From the NCBI GenBank assembly GCA_029907515.1, contig JARYLT010000021.1, forward strand, positions 1-33,196: 33,196 bases of DNA, read 5' to 3'. The notes under the pieces are model-generated. The model was not told the DNA's origin and searched no databases. It saw nothing but the letters and a program-made list of their open reading frames with translations. The DNA comes from Spirochaetota bacterium. Its GTDB lineage: Bacteria > Spirochaetota > UBA4802 > UB4802. Position numbers and translations under genes: made by a program. This document shows, in pieces, positions 9,828 through 16,008 of the stretch; positions within the stretch are counted from its first letter, which is position 1; each line of letters opens with the position of its first letter.

Positions 9828-12800
9828 TGTGATCTTTCACATTCCTGTATCATAGTAAATATTTCTTCAGCTAATTCAGTAAATTCATAAAATACTTCTT
9901 TATTTCTAAAAATATCAACTTTGTAAAATGCTCGTCTGATATATGGCTCTGAATAATCAGGGATATTATATTCATTTTCCTCATAGAATTTTCCTTCAAT
10001 TTTATATTGAATAAATCTTCCCTTATCCTTATTCATTAACTTATAATATTCACCTGAGGTTTCTGGGAAAAACGGCAAAATGCGTTTATTTCCTTCAATA
10101 AATATATCAATACACTTTTCTAAATAGGTTTTTGCTTGATCACAAGAAATGTTTCCATAAACTATTGGTCCTACTTTATTTTTGACTATAAGATATGACG
10201 TAACTCCAAGTTCCATAGTGGCACATACAAATATATGCCATAAAAATGCCTGCAGCCTATCTCTTACTTTTTCATTGGCATACCTGTAAAAAACCTGGTT
10301 TCCACCATATAACACTGGCTTGCCTGTTATTGTTATTCCTCTTTCTGATGTATATGCCAATTCATAACTTTGTCTTTCACCTATACAATATTGCTTAACC
10401 TTATTTGCAAAATATGCCACCTCTGCATCTTTCTTTTTAACAATGATATCGCCTAACATGCCATCAGGGATAATTCCTTCTTTCTTTTTAATATACATAA
10501 ATTGATGTATATCATTACCATCTATTTTCCAGGTTACTATCTCACTATCTAATAAATAGTTATCCAGATTATCCGAAATGCTTAACAGTTCATCGCCTGT
10601 AAGCTCTATTACCTCATCACGCAAATAGATACCAAGAACTTTTGTAATAAAATGTCTAGCTGGGTTTTTAAAAAACTGAATAAGTTCATCAATAGTAATA
10701 TCAGTAATCTTTATTGGCAAATCTATCTGTGAAATTAGTGGTTGATAATCCTCTTTTTCCCCATATAATGCCCTGCTTTCTTCAAACCACAGTCTTGAAT
10801 AGGAAAAATATTTCCTGTGTTCCTGAAAGTATGCCGGATGAAAGTGATGTAAATGGTGCCTGGTAATAAGGACATCACGGATTGATGTAGATTGATCCTT
10901 TACATAAAATCCACGTTCAATATACTCAAGCAATTCACTGACAACAACAGATGGCTCTTTAAGGCTTAAGTCCTTTGGGTTTTGTCCCTGATAGCTTATA
11001 AAAAGATATTCCTGTGCTGAAATTATGCTTTCCAGAAATAAATAACGGTCATCATTGCGTTTTGAACGAATGCAGCGTGGCAATGCATCTTTGTATGTTT
11101 CATTGCGTAATATATCAAAGCTTATGTGTTCATCAAGTCGTGGGAACTCTCCATCATTCATACCAAGCAGGCACACAACCTTAAAAGGGATACTTCGCAT
11201 GGGCAGAAGCTGGCAAAAGGTAATGCCTTTACTTAAAAAATTACTGCTGACTCTTTGCTCAGAAAGAAAATCATCAATCCAGCTTTTTATAACCAAAAAC
11301 TCTATATCTTCATTAAGATTAATGTCAGTAACTATCGCCCGTAATAATGACAACAATTGTTGAATATTTTCATAATCCTGCAAATGGCTCTCCACATCAA
11401 GCATGGTGTTTATGAGGTTGTCACAAAAGTTTATCCAATCTTCCCGTTTTTTTGGTTGTTGCGCTTCATCAAAAAAACCAAATAGCGCTTCAAGAAAATT
11501 TAAAAAACATCCCAGCACAACAGCCGATGAACCTTCAACACAATCAAAGGGGATAACATCATCAACAATGCCTGCCGCATGTGGCACAGCATACCCCATC
11601 AGTAAGCGCTCAATAGCATACTGCCAGGTAAACGCATTACTTTCAGTGTGTGTATATTGTTTGCGGTGAGAAGCATCCTTCCCCCATCGTACATTGAGTT
11701 CTTCCACCCACTGATGAAAAGCCATAACAAAATGCTTTTCTATTCCAAATCTTTGAGTTATTTCTTCATAGTCAAGAAGCTCACAAACCTTATCAGCTTC
11801 AAGCCTGCCTGCCAAAACTTCAAGCACATCAGAAAATGCTGAAATAAAACGGCTTGTATTTTTATATGATTGGTCAGCAATAGCATACGGCAATACAGGC
11901 AATCCTTCCCTGTGTAATACCTGTTCATCAAATACAGCTTTGATGAATGGTGCATACACATCTATATCAGGTGCCATGACAACAATGTCATTAGGAACAA
12001 TTGCAGTAGTGTTTAATATATTGATGATATAATCACGCAGAACTTCAATCTCACGCAGTGGAGAATGACATGAATGAATTGTTATTGAATTATCATCAGG
12101 GGATATTGCCATCTTTTCATGATTACCATTTCCACGTTCAATGCAGTGTAATATATCATTTTGAATGTGGGCTAGTAACGTTGAACTATTACGAATTGTA
12201 TATTGTCCTTCATCAGTGATAGTATCATACGCATTATAATCAAGAAGCAGACCAATATATTCCTGCCCCACTTTACCCAGCGATGCCAACAGTGGATTCC
12301 CAGGTTCAAAGTGCAAATCGTTTATATTAATATTTTTAGCCTTAATCTTTTGTTGTATACGCAATAGTGCTTTTTCACTGCGTATATCAAACCAGTACTC
12401 CTTTGATGGATTAAGCTGAAAAATATTAATAGGAACAATGCTGCTTACAGCATTGAATAGTGTAATGTAATACTCTGGCAATACGGTAATGCCAAATAAA
12501 AATACCCCATCAGCTAATTTTTCCTTCAACACCTGTGTATTCTTTGGATCATTTAACGCTTTAATAATATGTTCATGAAGTTGCGCTTTATGGCAAATTT
12601 TTGAATCAGCGGAAATGTTGTTTTTGATATATCGCCACAGCAACACCTGCCAGGCATTTGATGGTTCCTTTTCCCACTGAAGAATATCCCCGTAAAAATA
12701 CACACTATATTCATCATACATATAGGCAAGCCTGTGGGCAAGCTGATATAATCGCACCTGACTTATTGTACCATCAACTACAAGATACTGCTTAACTGGT

Positions 12801-13132
12801 TCAAATGGCTTTTCATCTAAACACTGTGGCAATAATGAAACAATAAGCCACACCAGAGCTTTATTGGTATACAGTGGCGATAGTTCATAGTCAGGAATCA
12901 CTGCCTTAAAAATTTCCTGGGCAAAGTTTTCCGGGAAAGGGAATCTGCAGTTTAAAAACACACCAAACTGCTGAGCCAACTTTAGCGAAATCCACCGTTG
13001 CATCCCCAAACTTTGAACAATAACAGTACTTGGGGACAGAATATTATTCTTTTTTTGATAAAGTTTTTTACCTAATTGCTTGGCTAAATATTCAAGGTTG
13101 TTACTGGTATAAAGATTAACCACTTTTCTCAA
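9824..13132 (-). CDS. recC: Exodeoxyribonuclease V gamma subunit RecC
   Basis: Inactivated-helicase scaffold and Chi-recognition subunit, 1102 residues (E. coli 1122). The N terminus VNLYTSNNLEYLAKQLGKKL matches the family opening. MQRWISLKLAQQFGVFLNC (about residue 45), LFGITVLPEYYITLFNAV, FLKSGITFCQLLPMRSIPF-like text and VVCLLGMNDGEFPRLD are typical RecC landmarks. No Walker A is visible, as expected for RecC. The start is a TTG at 13132 with GGAGG four bases upstream. That TTG overlaps the TGA stop of the truncated MNT frame (TTGA), so recC translation may depend on that leader. RecB follows with a four-base overlap. Confidence 0.93.
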   Translation of the reverse strand: MRKVVNLYTSNNLEYLAKQLGKKLYQKKNNILSPSTVIVQSLGMQRWISLKLAQQFGVFLNCRFPFPENFAQEIFKAVIPDYELSPLYTNKALVWLIVSLLPQCLDEKPFEPVKQYLVVDGTISQVRLYQLAHRLAYMYDEYSVYFYGDILQWEKEPSNAWQVLLWRYIKNNISADSKICHKAQLHEHIIKALNDPKNTQVLKEKLADGVFLFGITVLPEYYITLFNAVSSIVPINIFQLNPSKEYWFDIRSEKALLRIQQKIKAKNININDLHFEPGNPLLASLGKVGQEYIGLLLDYNAYDTITDEGQYTIRNSSTLLAHIQNDILHCIERGNGNHEKMAISPDDNSITIHSCHSPLREIEVLRDYIINILNTTAIVPNDIVVMAPDIDVYAPFIKAVFDEQVLHREGLPVLPYAIADQSYKNTSRFISAFSDVLEVLAGRLEADKVCELLDYEEITQRFGIEKHFVMAFHQWVEELNVRWGKDASHRKQYTHTESNAFTWQYAIERLLMGYAVPHAAGIVDDVIPFDCVEGSSAVVLGCFLNFLEALFGFFDEAQQPKKREDWINFCDNLINTMLDVESHLQDYENIQQLLSLLRAIVTDINLNEDIEFLVIKSWIDDFLSEQRVSSNFLSKGITFCQLLPMRSIPFKVVCLLGMNDGEFPRLDEHISFDILRNETYKDALPRCIRSKRNDDRYLFLESIISAQEYLFISYQGQNPKDLSLKEPSVVVSELLEYIERGFYVKDQSTSIRDVLITRHHLHHFHPAYFQEHRKYFSYSRLWFEESRALYGEKEDYQPLISQIDLPIKITDITIDELIQFFKNPARHFITKVLGIYLRDEVIELTGDELLSISDNLDNYLLDSEIVTWKIDGNDIHQFMYIKKKEGIIPDGMLGDIIVKKKDAEVAYFANKVKQYCIGERQSYELAYTSERGITITGKPVLYGGNQVFYRYANEKVRDRLQAFLWHIFVCATMELGVTSYLIVKNKVGPIVYGNISCDQAKTYLEKCIDIFIEGNKRILPFFPETSGEYYKLMNKDKGRFIQYKIEGKFYEENEYNIPDYSEPYIRRAFYKVDIFRNKEVFYEFTELAEEIFTMIQECERSQ

Positions 13133-13248
13133 CTCGCCTCCGATCCAAATAACAATAACGCTGCATCGGGATAGTGCATTTGTATTATTTTCTTTAACTC
13201 AAGTATTGCTTGCATTTCATCTTCTGGAAAAATGATTTCTTGAAACAT
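13129..13248 (-). pseudogene. Truncated duplicate of the MNT nucleotidyltransferase gene, leader of recC
   Basis: A 39-codon frame that reads MFQEIIFPEDEMQAILEL and then matches the intact MNT gene at 13664-14011 residue for residue through LKKIIQMHYPDA. It ends LLLFGSEAS followed by TGA. The intact copy continues GSKARGDSSNDSDID, so the copy stops exactly inside the catalytic GSxxRG motif and lacks the metal-binding Asp pair. It cannot be an active nucleotidyltransferase. The GGAGGCGAG that encodes its last residues is also the ribosome-binding site of recC, and its TGA overlaps the recC TTG. It may be a decayed gene retained as a translational leader. A ribosome-binding site for the remnant itself is not obvious. 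Confidence 0.75.
13161..13209. repeat. 49-bp perfect direct repeat, copy 1 (in MNT remnant)
   Basis: Begins ctgcatcgggatagtgcatt and ends caagtattgc. It is identical to the stretch at 13918-13966, in the same orientation, about 757 bases apart. Shorter similarity (gatccaaata) continues to its left in both copies. Recombination between the copies would delete HEPN and most of MNT. Confidence 0.9.
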
Positions 13249-13271
13249 TTCTATGTTTTAAATATAAAGCT

Positions 13272-13667
13272 CTAATTGCTTTCTTTAAAAGTATCAATAG
13301 TTTGTATAATTACTTTAACAAACTCTTCTGCCATCAATAACCACTCATGCACCAATTCTTTTTTAAATTCAACAAAATCTTCATAATCACCACGCTGTCT
13401 AAATTCAAACATTTTATTGTAAAATTCTCCATATTTAACAGGAACAATACCTGTTTTTATAAACTCTTTATTAAACAATCCCTTTACACCACTATGTTTT
13501 GATGAGGATAAATCTTTAACCAATAATAATGAAATAACTGCATAAAATAATGAATAATATATTCTATTAACTGTAGCAAACAACCTGTTATTGTTAAAAA
13601 GAAGTTTTGCTTCTTCAAGCGTTTCCAATGCGCGTGTTTTTCTATAATCAATTAACTCACGTTTCAT
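13272..13667 (-). CDS. HEPN domain protein (toxin-type partner of MNT)
   Basis: 131-residue helical protein of the HEPN superfamily (PF05168-like). The segment TVNRIYYSLFYAVISLLL (about residues 36-53) and the later FEFRQRGDYEDFVEFKKEL (about residues 87-105) match the family's conserved NR-YY-x-F-A and RxxADY regions. Many HEPN toxins are RNases with an Rx4-6H motif. I do not see a clear Rx4-6HxY here, so RNase activity is uncertain. It starts four bases inside the MNT stop (ATGA overlap), the standard layout of MNT/HEPN toxin-antitoxin pairs, and is followed 23 bases later by the MNT remnant and recC. HEPN/MNT pairs are known as toxin-antitoxin or abortive-infection modules. This pair's action is inferred. 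Confidence 0.8.
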   Translation of the reverse strand: MKRELIDYRKTRALETLEEAKLLFNNNRLFATVNRIYYSLFYAVISLLLVKDLSSSKHSGVKGLFNKEFIKTGIVPVKYGEFYNKMFEFRQRGDYEDFVEFKKELVHEWLLMAEEFVKVIIQTIDTFKESN

Positions 13668-14011
13668 TGTGTAATAACACCATCTTTTTGAATACTATCA
13701 TACAATGGAATATATTTAGCTTTATCAGAATACCACAACATTTTAGCTTCTACTATTATGCCAAATACCACATCATATTTTAATTCAATTTGATAGGCAA
13801 CATTGAAAATATTTTCCCTTACATAATCATCAACACTCCCATCAAGCAACATAAGAATATCGATATCGGAATCATTACTACTATCGCCACGTGCTTTTGA
13901 TCCAAATAATATTAACTCTGCATCGGGATAGTGCATTTGTATTATTTTCTTTAACTCAAGTATTGCCTGCCTTTCATTTTCCTTTAATGCTATTTCATCC
14001 AGTGTTTTCAT
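13664..14011 (-). CDS. MNT (minimal nucleotidyltransferase) antitoxin
   Basis: 115-residue protein of the polymerase-beta nucleotidyltransferase fold. It shows the family signature LILFGSKARGDSSNDSDIDI (about residues 33-52) with GSxxRG and the metal-binding DxD, so catalytic residues are present. Antitoxins of this type modify the HEPN partner by transferring AMP to a tyrosine. Here the partner is the overlapping downstream gene. A 49-bp internal segment is repeated in the truncated copy in front of recC. The start ATG at 14011 follows a long AT-rich leader without a strong Shine-Dalgarno sequence. It heads the apparent transcript MNT-HEPN-remnant-recC-recB-recD. Confidence 0.85.
   Translation of the reverse strand: MKTLDEIALKENERQAILELKKIIQMHYPDAELILFGSKARGDSSNDSDIDILMLLDGSVDDYVRENIFNVAYQIELKYDVVFGIIVEAKMLWYSDKAKYIPLYDSIQKDGVITQ
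13918..13966. repeat. 49-bp perfect direct repeat, copy 2 (in intact MNT gene)
   Basis: Identical to 13161-13209, same orientation. It encodes roughly residues 16-31 of the intact MNT protein, immediately before its catalytic motif. Confidence 0.9.
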
Positions 14012-14365
14012 GTTTTTTAAATCGTAATAACAAGATAAAGCATCAATATCATATTATGAAGCCATTATTCAAGAAATTTTTATTTTACGATTTTATAATT
14101 CTATGAATTTTTGTACCCTCAATATTGTAGGGTTTTTCCATACTCTTTCACAGTATGTATGACCTTATAATAATCAATATTCCTTCTAATAATTTTAATA
14201 TTATATCACCAGTGACATATAATGTCCCTCAATGAAAAAAAATATAGCTTATTTTAGAATCTTGGGAAAAGGAAAAATTAATAGATTAAAGCATAGGCCA
14301 TCTCATGAACATTCAGTAAACCCACACCAACCCATTGAACAAATACAAAATATAGTGATGCTATA
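14012..14365. other. AT-rich intergenic region upstream of the MNT gene
   Basis: About 350 bases without a convincing gene. It should hold the promoter for MNT-HEPN-recCBD, but no good -35/-10 pair stands out. Two structures are visible. One is an imperfect palindrome TATATCACCAGTGACATA at 14202-14219 (7 of 8 arm pairs), which could be an operator. The other is a short hairpin ACCCT...AGGGT at 14115-14133 followed by five T on the plus strand, with no plus-strand gene before it. Confidence 0.5.
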
Positions 14366-14572
14366 TTAGCTTTTTTCTTTAACTTTGTCCACAACCCGGC
14401 GGACATCAGATAAACATCACCTTTTTTCAGGGTGGTTTACTGCACAATTGCACTGATTAAGGCGTTTTGCAGCAACTATCCTTTCATATATAGTGGAAGA
14501 GCCATTGGCCTTTAAATCATTTATAATATCTTCTTCTGTATATTTGAAACAATAACAAATATATTCTTTCAT
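14366..14572 (-). CDS. CopZ-N/BFD-like [2Fe-2S] protein, candidate selenoprotein (in-frame TGA)
   Basis: A strong Shine-Dalgarno (GAGGTGA) precedes an ATG opening MKEYICYCFKYTEEDI. The product has CxC at residues 6-8 and CxC at 41-43, then NHPEKR, then a TGA at 14417-14419, then in the same frame C-L-S-D-V-R-R-V-V-D-K-V-K-E-K-S and TAA. The pattern resembles the [2Fe-2S] domain of CopZ and BFD-like ferredoxins, which as I recall ends NPxGRCC followed by a short helix. The TGA thus sits where the first Cys of that CC pair belongs, giving Sec-Cys if read through (68 residues). A SECIS-like hairpin follows. Without readthrough the product is 51 residues ending at Arg. Alternatives are a nonsense mutation in a once-normal Cys gene or natural termination. 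Family members carry or traffic metal or electrons, and the partner here is unknown. Confidence 0.65.
14386..14405 (-). promoter_or_regulatory. Putative bacterial SECIS hairpin
   Basis: On the minus strand the 7-bp stem TGTCCGC/GTGGACA (one G-U pair) closes the 6-base loop CGGGTT. The loop starts 18 bases after the TGA at 14417-14419. Bacterial SECIS elements lie directly downstream of the Sec codon, with the apical loop about 16-37 bases away and a G in its first two positions. This hairpin meets all three. A 7-bp hairpin can arise by chance, so it supports but does not prove Sec insertion. Confidence 0.5.
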
Positions 14573-14633
14573 AATGTCACCTCACTTATATGATAATAAT
14601 GTAAATAGATTATTTGAAACTGACTTATCTAAC

Positions 14634-14676
14634 GTTATAGTTATACGACAACCCGCACGCTTTGATATGAATCAAA
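14634..14676 (-). promoter_or_regulatory. FNR/CRP-family class II promoter upstream of the [2Fe-2S] gene
   Basis: TTTGATATGAATCAAA at 14661-14676 contains a perfect TTGAT-N4-ATCAA, the consensus site of FNR-type regulators. Reading toward the gene (minus strand), the -10-like hexamer TATAAC at 14634-14639 is placed so that the box centre falls at -41.5 relative to a predicted start near 14627, the classic class II activation geometry. The leader to the ATG at 14572 would be about 55 bases. No good -35 is present, as usual for activated promoters. Control by low oxygen or nitric oxide is inferred from the box type. Confidence 0.65.
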
Positions 14677-14748
14677 CCAGTAAATCAGGCAGTTCAATAT
14701 TTGTTGTTTTAGATATAATATTTCAAGAACCACAACATTTGATCTCTT

Positions 14749-14928
14749 TTACTTGTTTCTTGCAAGCAAACCATACGTGTCTTCAATGGATTTGCTAACA
14801 GGAATGATTTTTATTTCACCCTTTTCTAACCTGAAATACAATGTATCTCCAGTTTTAAGATTGAGATTATCTCTTACAACTTTAGGAATTGTAATTTGTC
14901 CTTTACCTGTCAAAGTTGAATAAGGCAT
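14749..14928 (-). CDS. AbrB/SpoVT-type DNA-binding protein (orphan antitoxin-like)
   Basis: 59-residue swapped-hairpin DNA-binding protein. The pattern MPYSTLTGKGQITIPKVVRD followed by NLKTGDTLYFRLEKGEI is the full SpoVT-AbrB domain. The rest is a short tail ending LLARNK, as in antitoxins of the VapB/PrlF type. The ATG at 14928 has GGGGA five bases upstream. An in-frame TTG at 14943 is less likely. Such antitoxins normally sit just before a PIN-domain VapC toxin, but none follows. The next 180 bases have only a short open stretch and then the FNR-type promoter. It may act alone as a regulator of the neighbouring gene or be left over from a lost toxin-antitoxin pair. Confidence 0.8.
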   Translation of the reverse strand: MPYSTLTGKGQITIPKVVRDNLNLKTGDTLYFRLEKGEIKIIPVSKSIEDTYGLLARNK

Positions 14929-14947
14929 AAAATCCCCACACAATGAT

Positions 14948-14972
14948 TTTTCCTTACTTAAGGCAAGGAAAA
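14948..14972. repeat. Inverted repeat upstream of the AbrB gene
   Basis: TTTTCCTT (14948-14955) and AAGGAAAA (14965-14972) form an 8-bp inverted repeat with a 9-base loop, about 20 bases before the AbrB-type start codon. A TATAAT-like hexamer (minus strand) lies at 14987-14992. The position suits an autoregulatory operator, since AbrB-type antitoxins usually repress their own promoter. It could also act as a weak terminator for the gene upstream. Confidence 0.45.
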
Positions 14973-15134
14973 TTTTAGCACTTTCAATTATATTTTCACT
15001 AAGTCTTTAAATTTTCTCAATTTATTCACATACTGCTTTTTGTTAAAAGTAAATAGAATTGTGCATACTGCAACTATTTCAGAAAAAATTATTAAGTCAA
15101 TTTAATACACACATTTTATTATTTATTTCTTTTA

Positions 15135-15788
15135 CTAATATGGCAACACATAGAAAAGTATTCCAAAGAAATGAGTGACCGTACCAGCAAGAACAAAAAG
15201 ATGCCACACAGGATGATTAAACGGCATTTTATTTTCCAGTAAAAAAACTATTGCACCCAATGAATAGCATAATCCCCCAATAACAAGCCACACTATTCCC
15301 ATCAAAGGGATAGATGTAATCATCTTTTTAAATGCAATAACAATAATCCATCCCATTGCTAAGTATACCACGGTAGAAAGTTTATCCCCACCAGTACCTA
15401 AAAAAGATTTTATAATAATTCCTGAAATTGCAAGCCCCCATACCAGACCAAACAGCGTCCACCCCCAGGGACCGCGCATATTAACCAGCACAAATGGCGT
15501 ATAGGTACCTGCTATCAACATGAAAATTGATGAATGGTCAACTATCTGAAATATTTTCTTTAACGTTACATTTTTTATTGAATGGTAGATAGTCGAAGCG
15601 CTATAAAGAATAATTATTGAAGCTCCATAAATTGAAAATGACACGATCTTCCAGGGATCACCTTTCATTGAAGCAAAAACCACAAGGATTGCAATGCCCG
15701 CAATACCTAAAGCAATACCAATACTGTGGGTTATAACATTTGCAATTTCTTCACGTTTAGTCTGATTACTGACAGGATTACGCTTCAT
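15135..15788 (-). CDS. Hemolysin III / PAQR family membrane protein (TrhA-like)
   Basis: Seven-TM inner-membrane protein of 217 residues, the usual length of bacterial hemolysin III/TrhA. Conserved zinc-site elements are present in order: EEIANVITHSIG near the N terminus, SASTIYHSIKN (about residues 63-73), IVDHSSIFMLIAGTYTPF (about residues 82-99) and the C-terminal HPVWHLFVLAGTVTHFFG with its HxxxH pair. Bacterial relatives affect membrane-lipid homeostasis. Hemolytic activity should not be assumed. It starts 13 bases after the small upstream gene and ends the minus-strand run that begins with the GNAT-like gene at 17135. Confidence 0.88.
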   Translation of the reverse strand: MKRNPVSNQTKREEIANVITHSIGIALGIAGIAILVVFASMKGDPWKIVSFSIYGASIIILYSASTIYHSIKNVTLKKIFQIVDHSSIFMLIAGTYTPFVLVNMRGPWGWTLFGLVWGLAISGIIIKSFLGTGGDKLSTVVYLAMGWIIVIAFKKMITSIPLMGIVWLVIGGLCYSLGAIVFLLENKMPFNHPVWHLFVLAGTVTHFFGILFYVLPY

Positions 15789-15801
15789 ACAATAATGCTA
15801 T

Positions 15802-16008
15802 TTATCTCTTCTTTAAACAATTCAGTATCCTTGCTACACGAATATCAACCTCAATTCCTTCTAATGGGTCTTCTGGTGGCAGCACTCCTAAATGCATGCC
15901 CAGCTCCCACATACCATCAAGCAACTTAAGAGAGTCATGGTAGCTTAAGGGGTGCTTTATTATACATTCCTTTTCAAATTCCTCTAACAGTTTTGCATTC
16001 TTAATCAT
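15802..16008 (-). CDS. Small hypothetical protein (68 aa)
   Basis: A 68-residue soluble, acidic-to-neutral, probably helical protein with no signal peptide, beginning MIKNAKLLEEFEKECIIKHP and ending with the basic tail NCLKKR. The segment SYHDSLKLLDGMWELGMHLG is followed by a proline-rich turn (LPPEDPLEG). I do not recognise the family. Its ATG overlaps the stop of the GNAT-like gene by four bases and the hemolysin-III gene follows 13 bases later, so it is very probably expressed as part of that operon. Confidence 0.7.
   Translation of the reverse strand: MIKNAKLLEEFEKECIIKHPLSYHDSLKLLDGMWELGMHLGVLPPEDPLEGIEVDIRVARILNCLKKR

Noticed and set aside
14115-14140. Hairpin ACCCT/AGGGT followed by five T on the plus strand
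   Set aside because: A five-pair stem with no plus-strand gene in front of it is insufficient to call a terminator.
14232-14369. Plus-strand open frame of 45 codons starting MKKNIAYFRILGKGK
   Set aside because: No ribosome-binding site, no recognisable motif, and it overlaps the tail of the [2Fe-2S] gene on the other strand. An open frame this short is expected by chance in AT-rich DNA.
14278-14406. Minus-strand 42-codon frame starting MSAGLWTKLKKK, just after the TGA
   Set aside because: It lies in another frame over the predicted SECIS hairpin and the conserved-looking tail, and has no ribosome-binding site of its own.
14641-14748. Open stretch after the AbrB stop, reading VVVLEILYLKQQ, which recalls a VapC/PIN middle segment
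   Set aside because: No start codon, no acidic active-site residues, and the match is too short. It also contains the FNR-type box, which explains conservation better.
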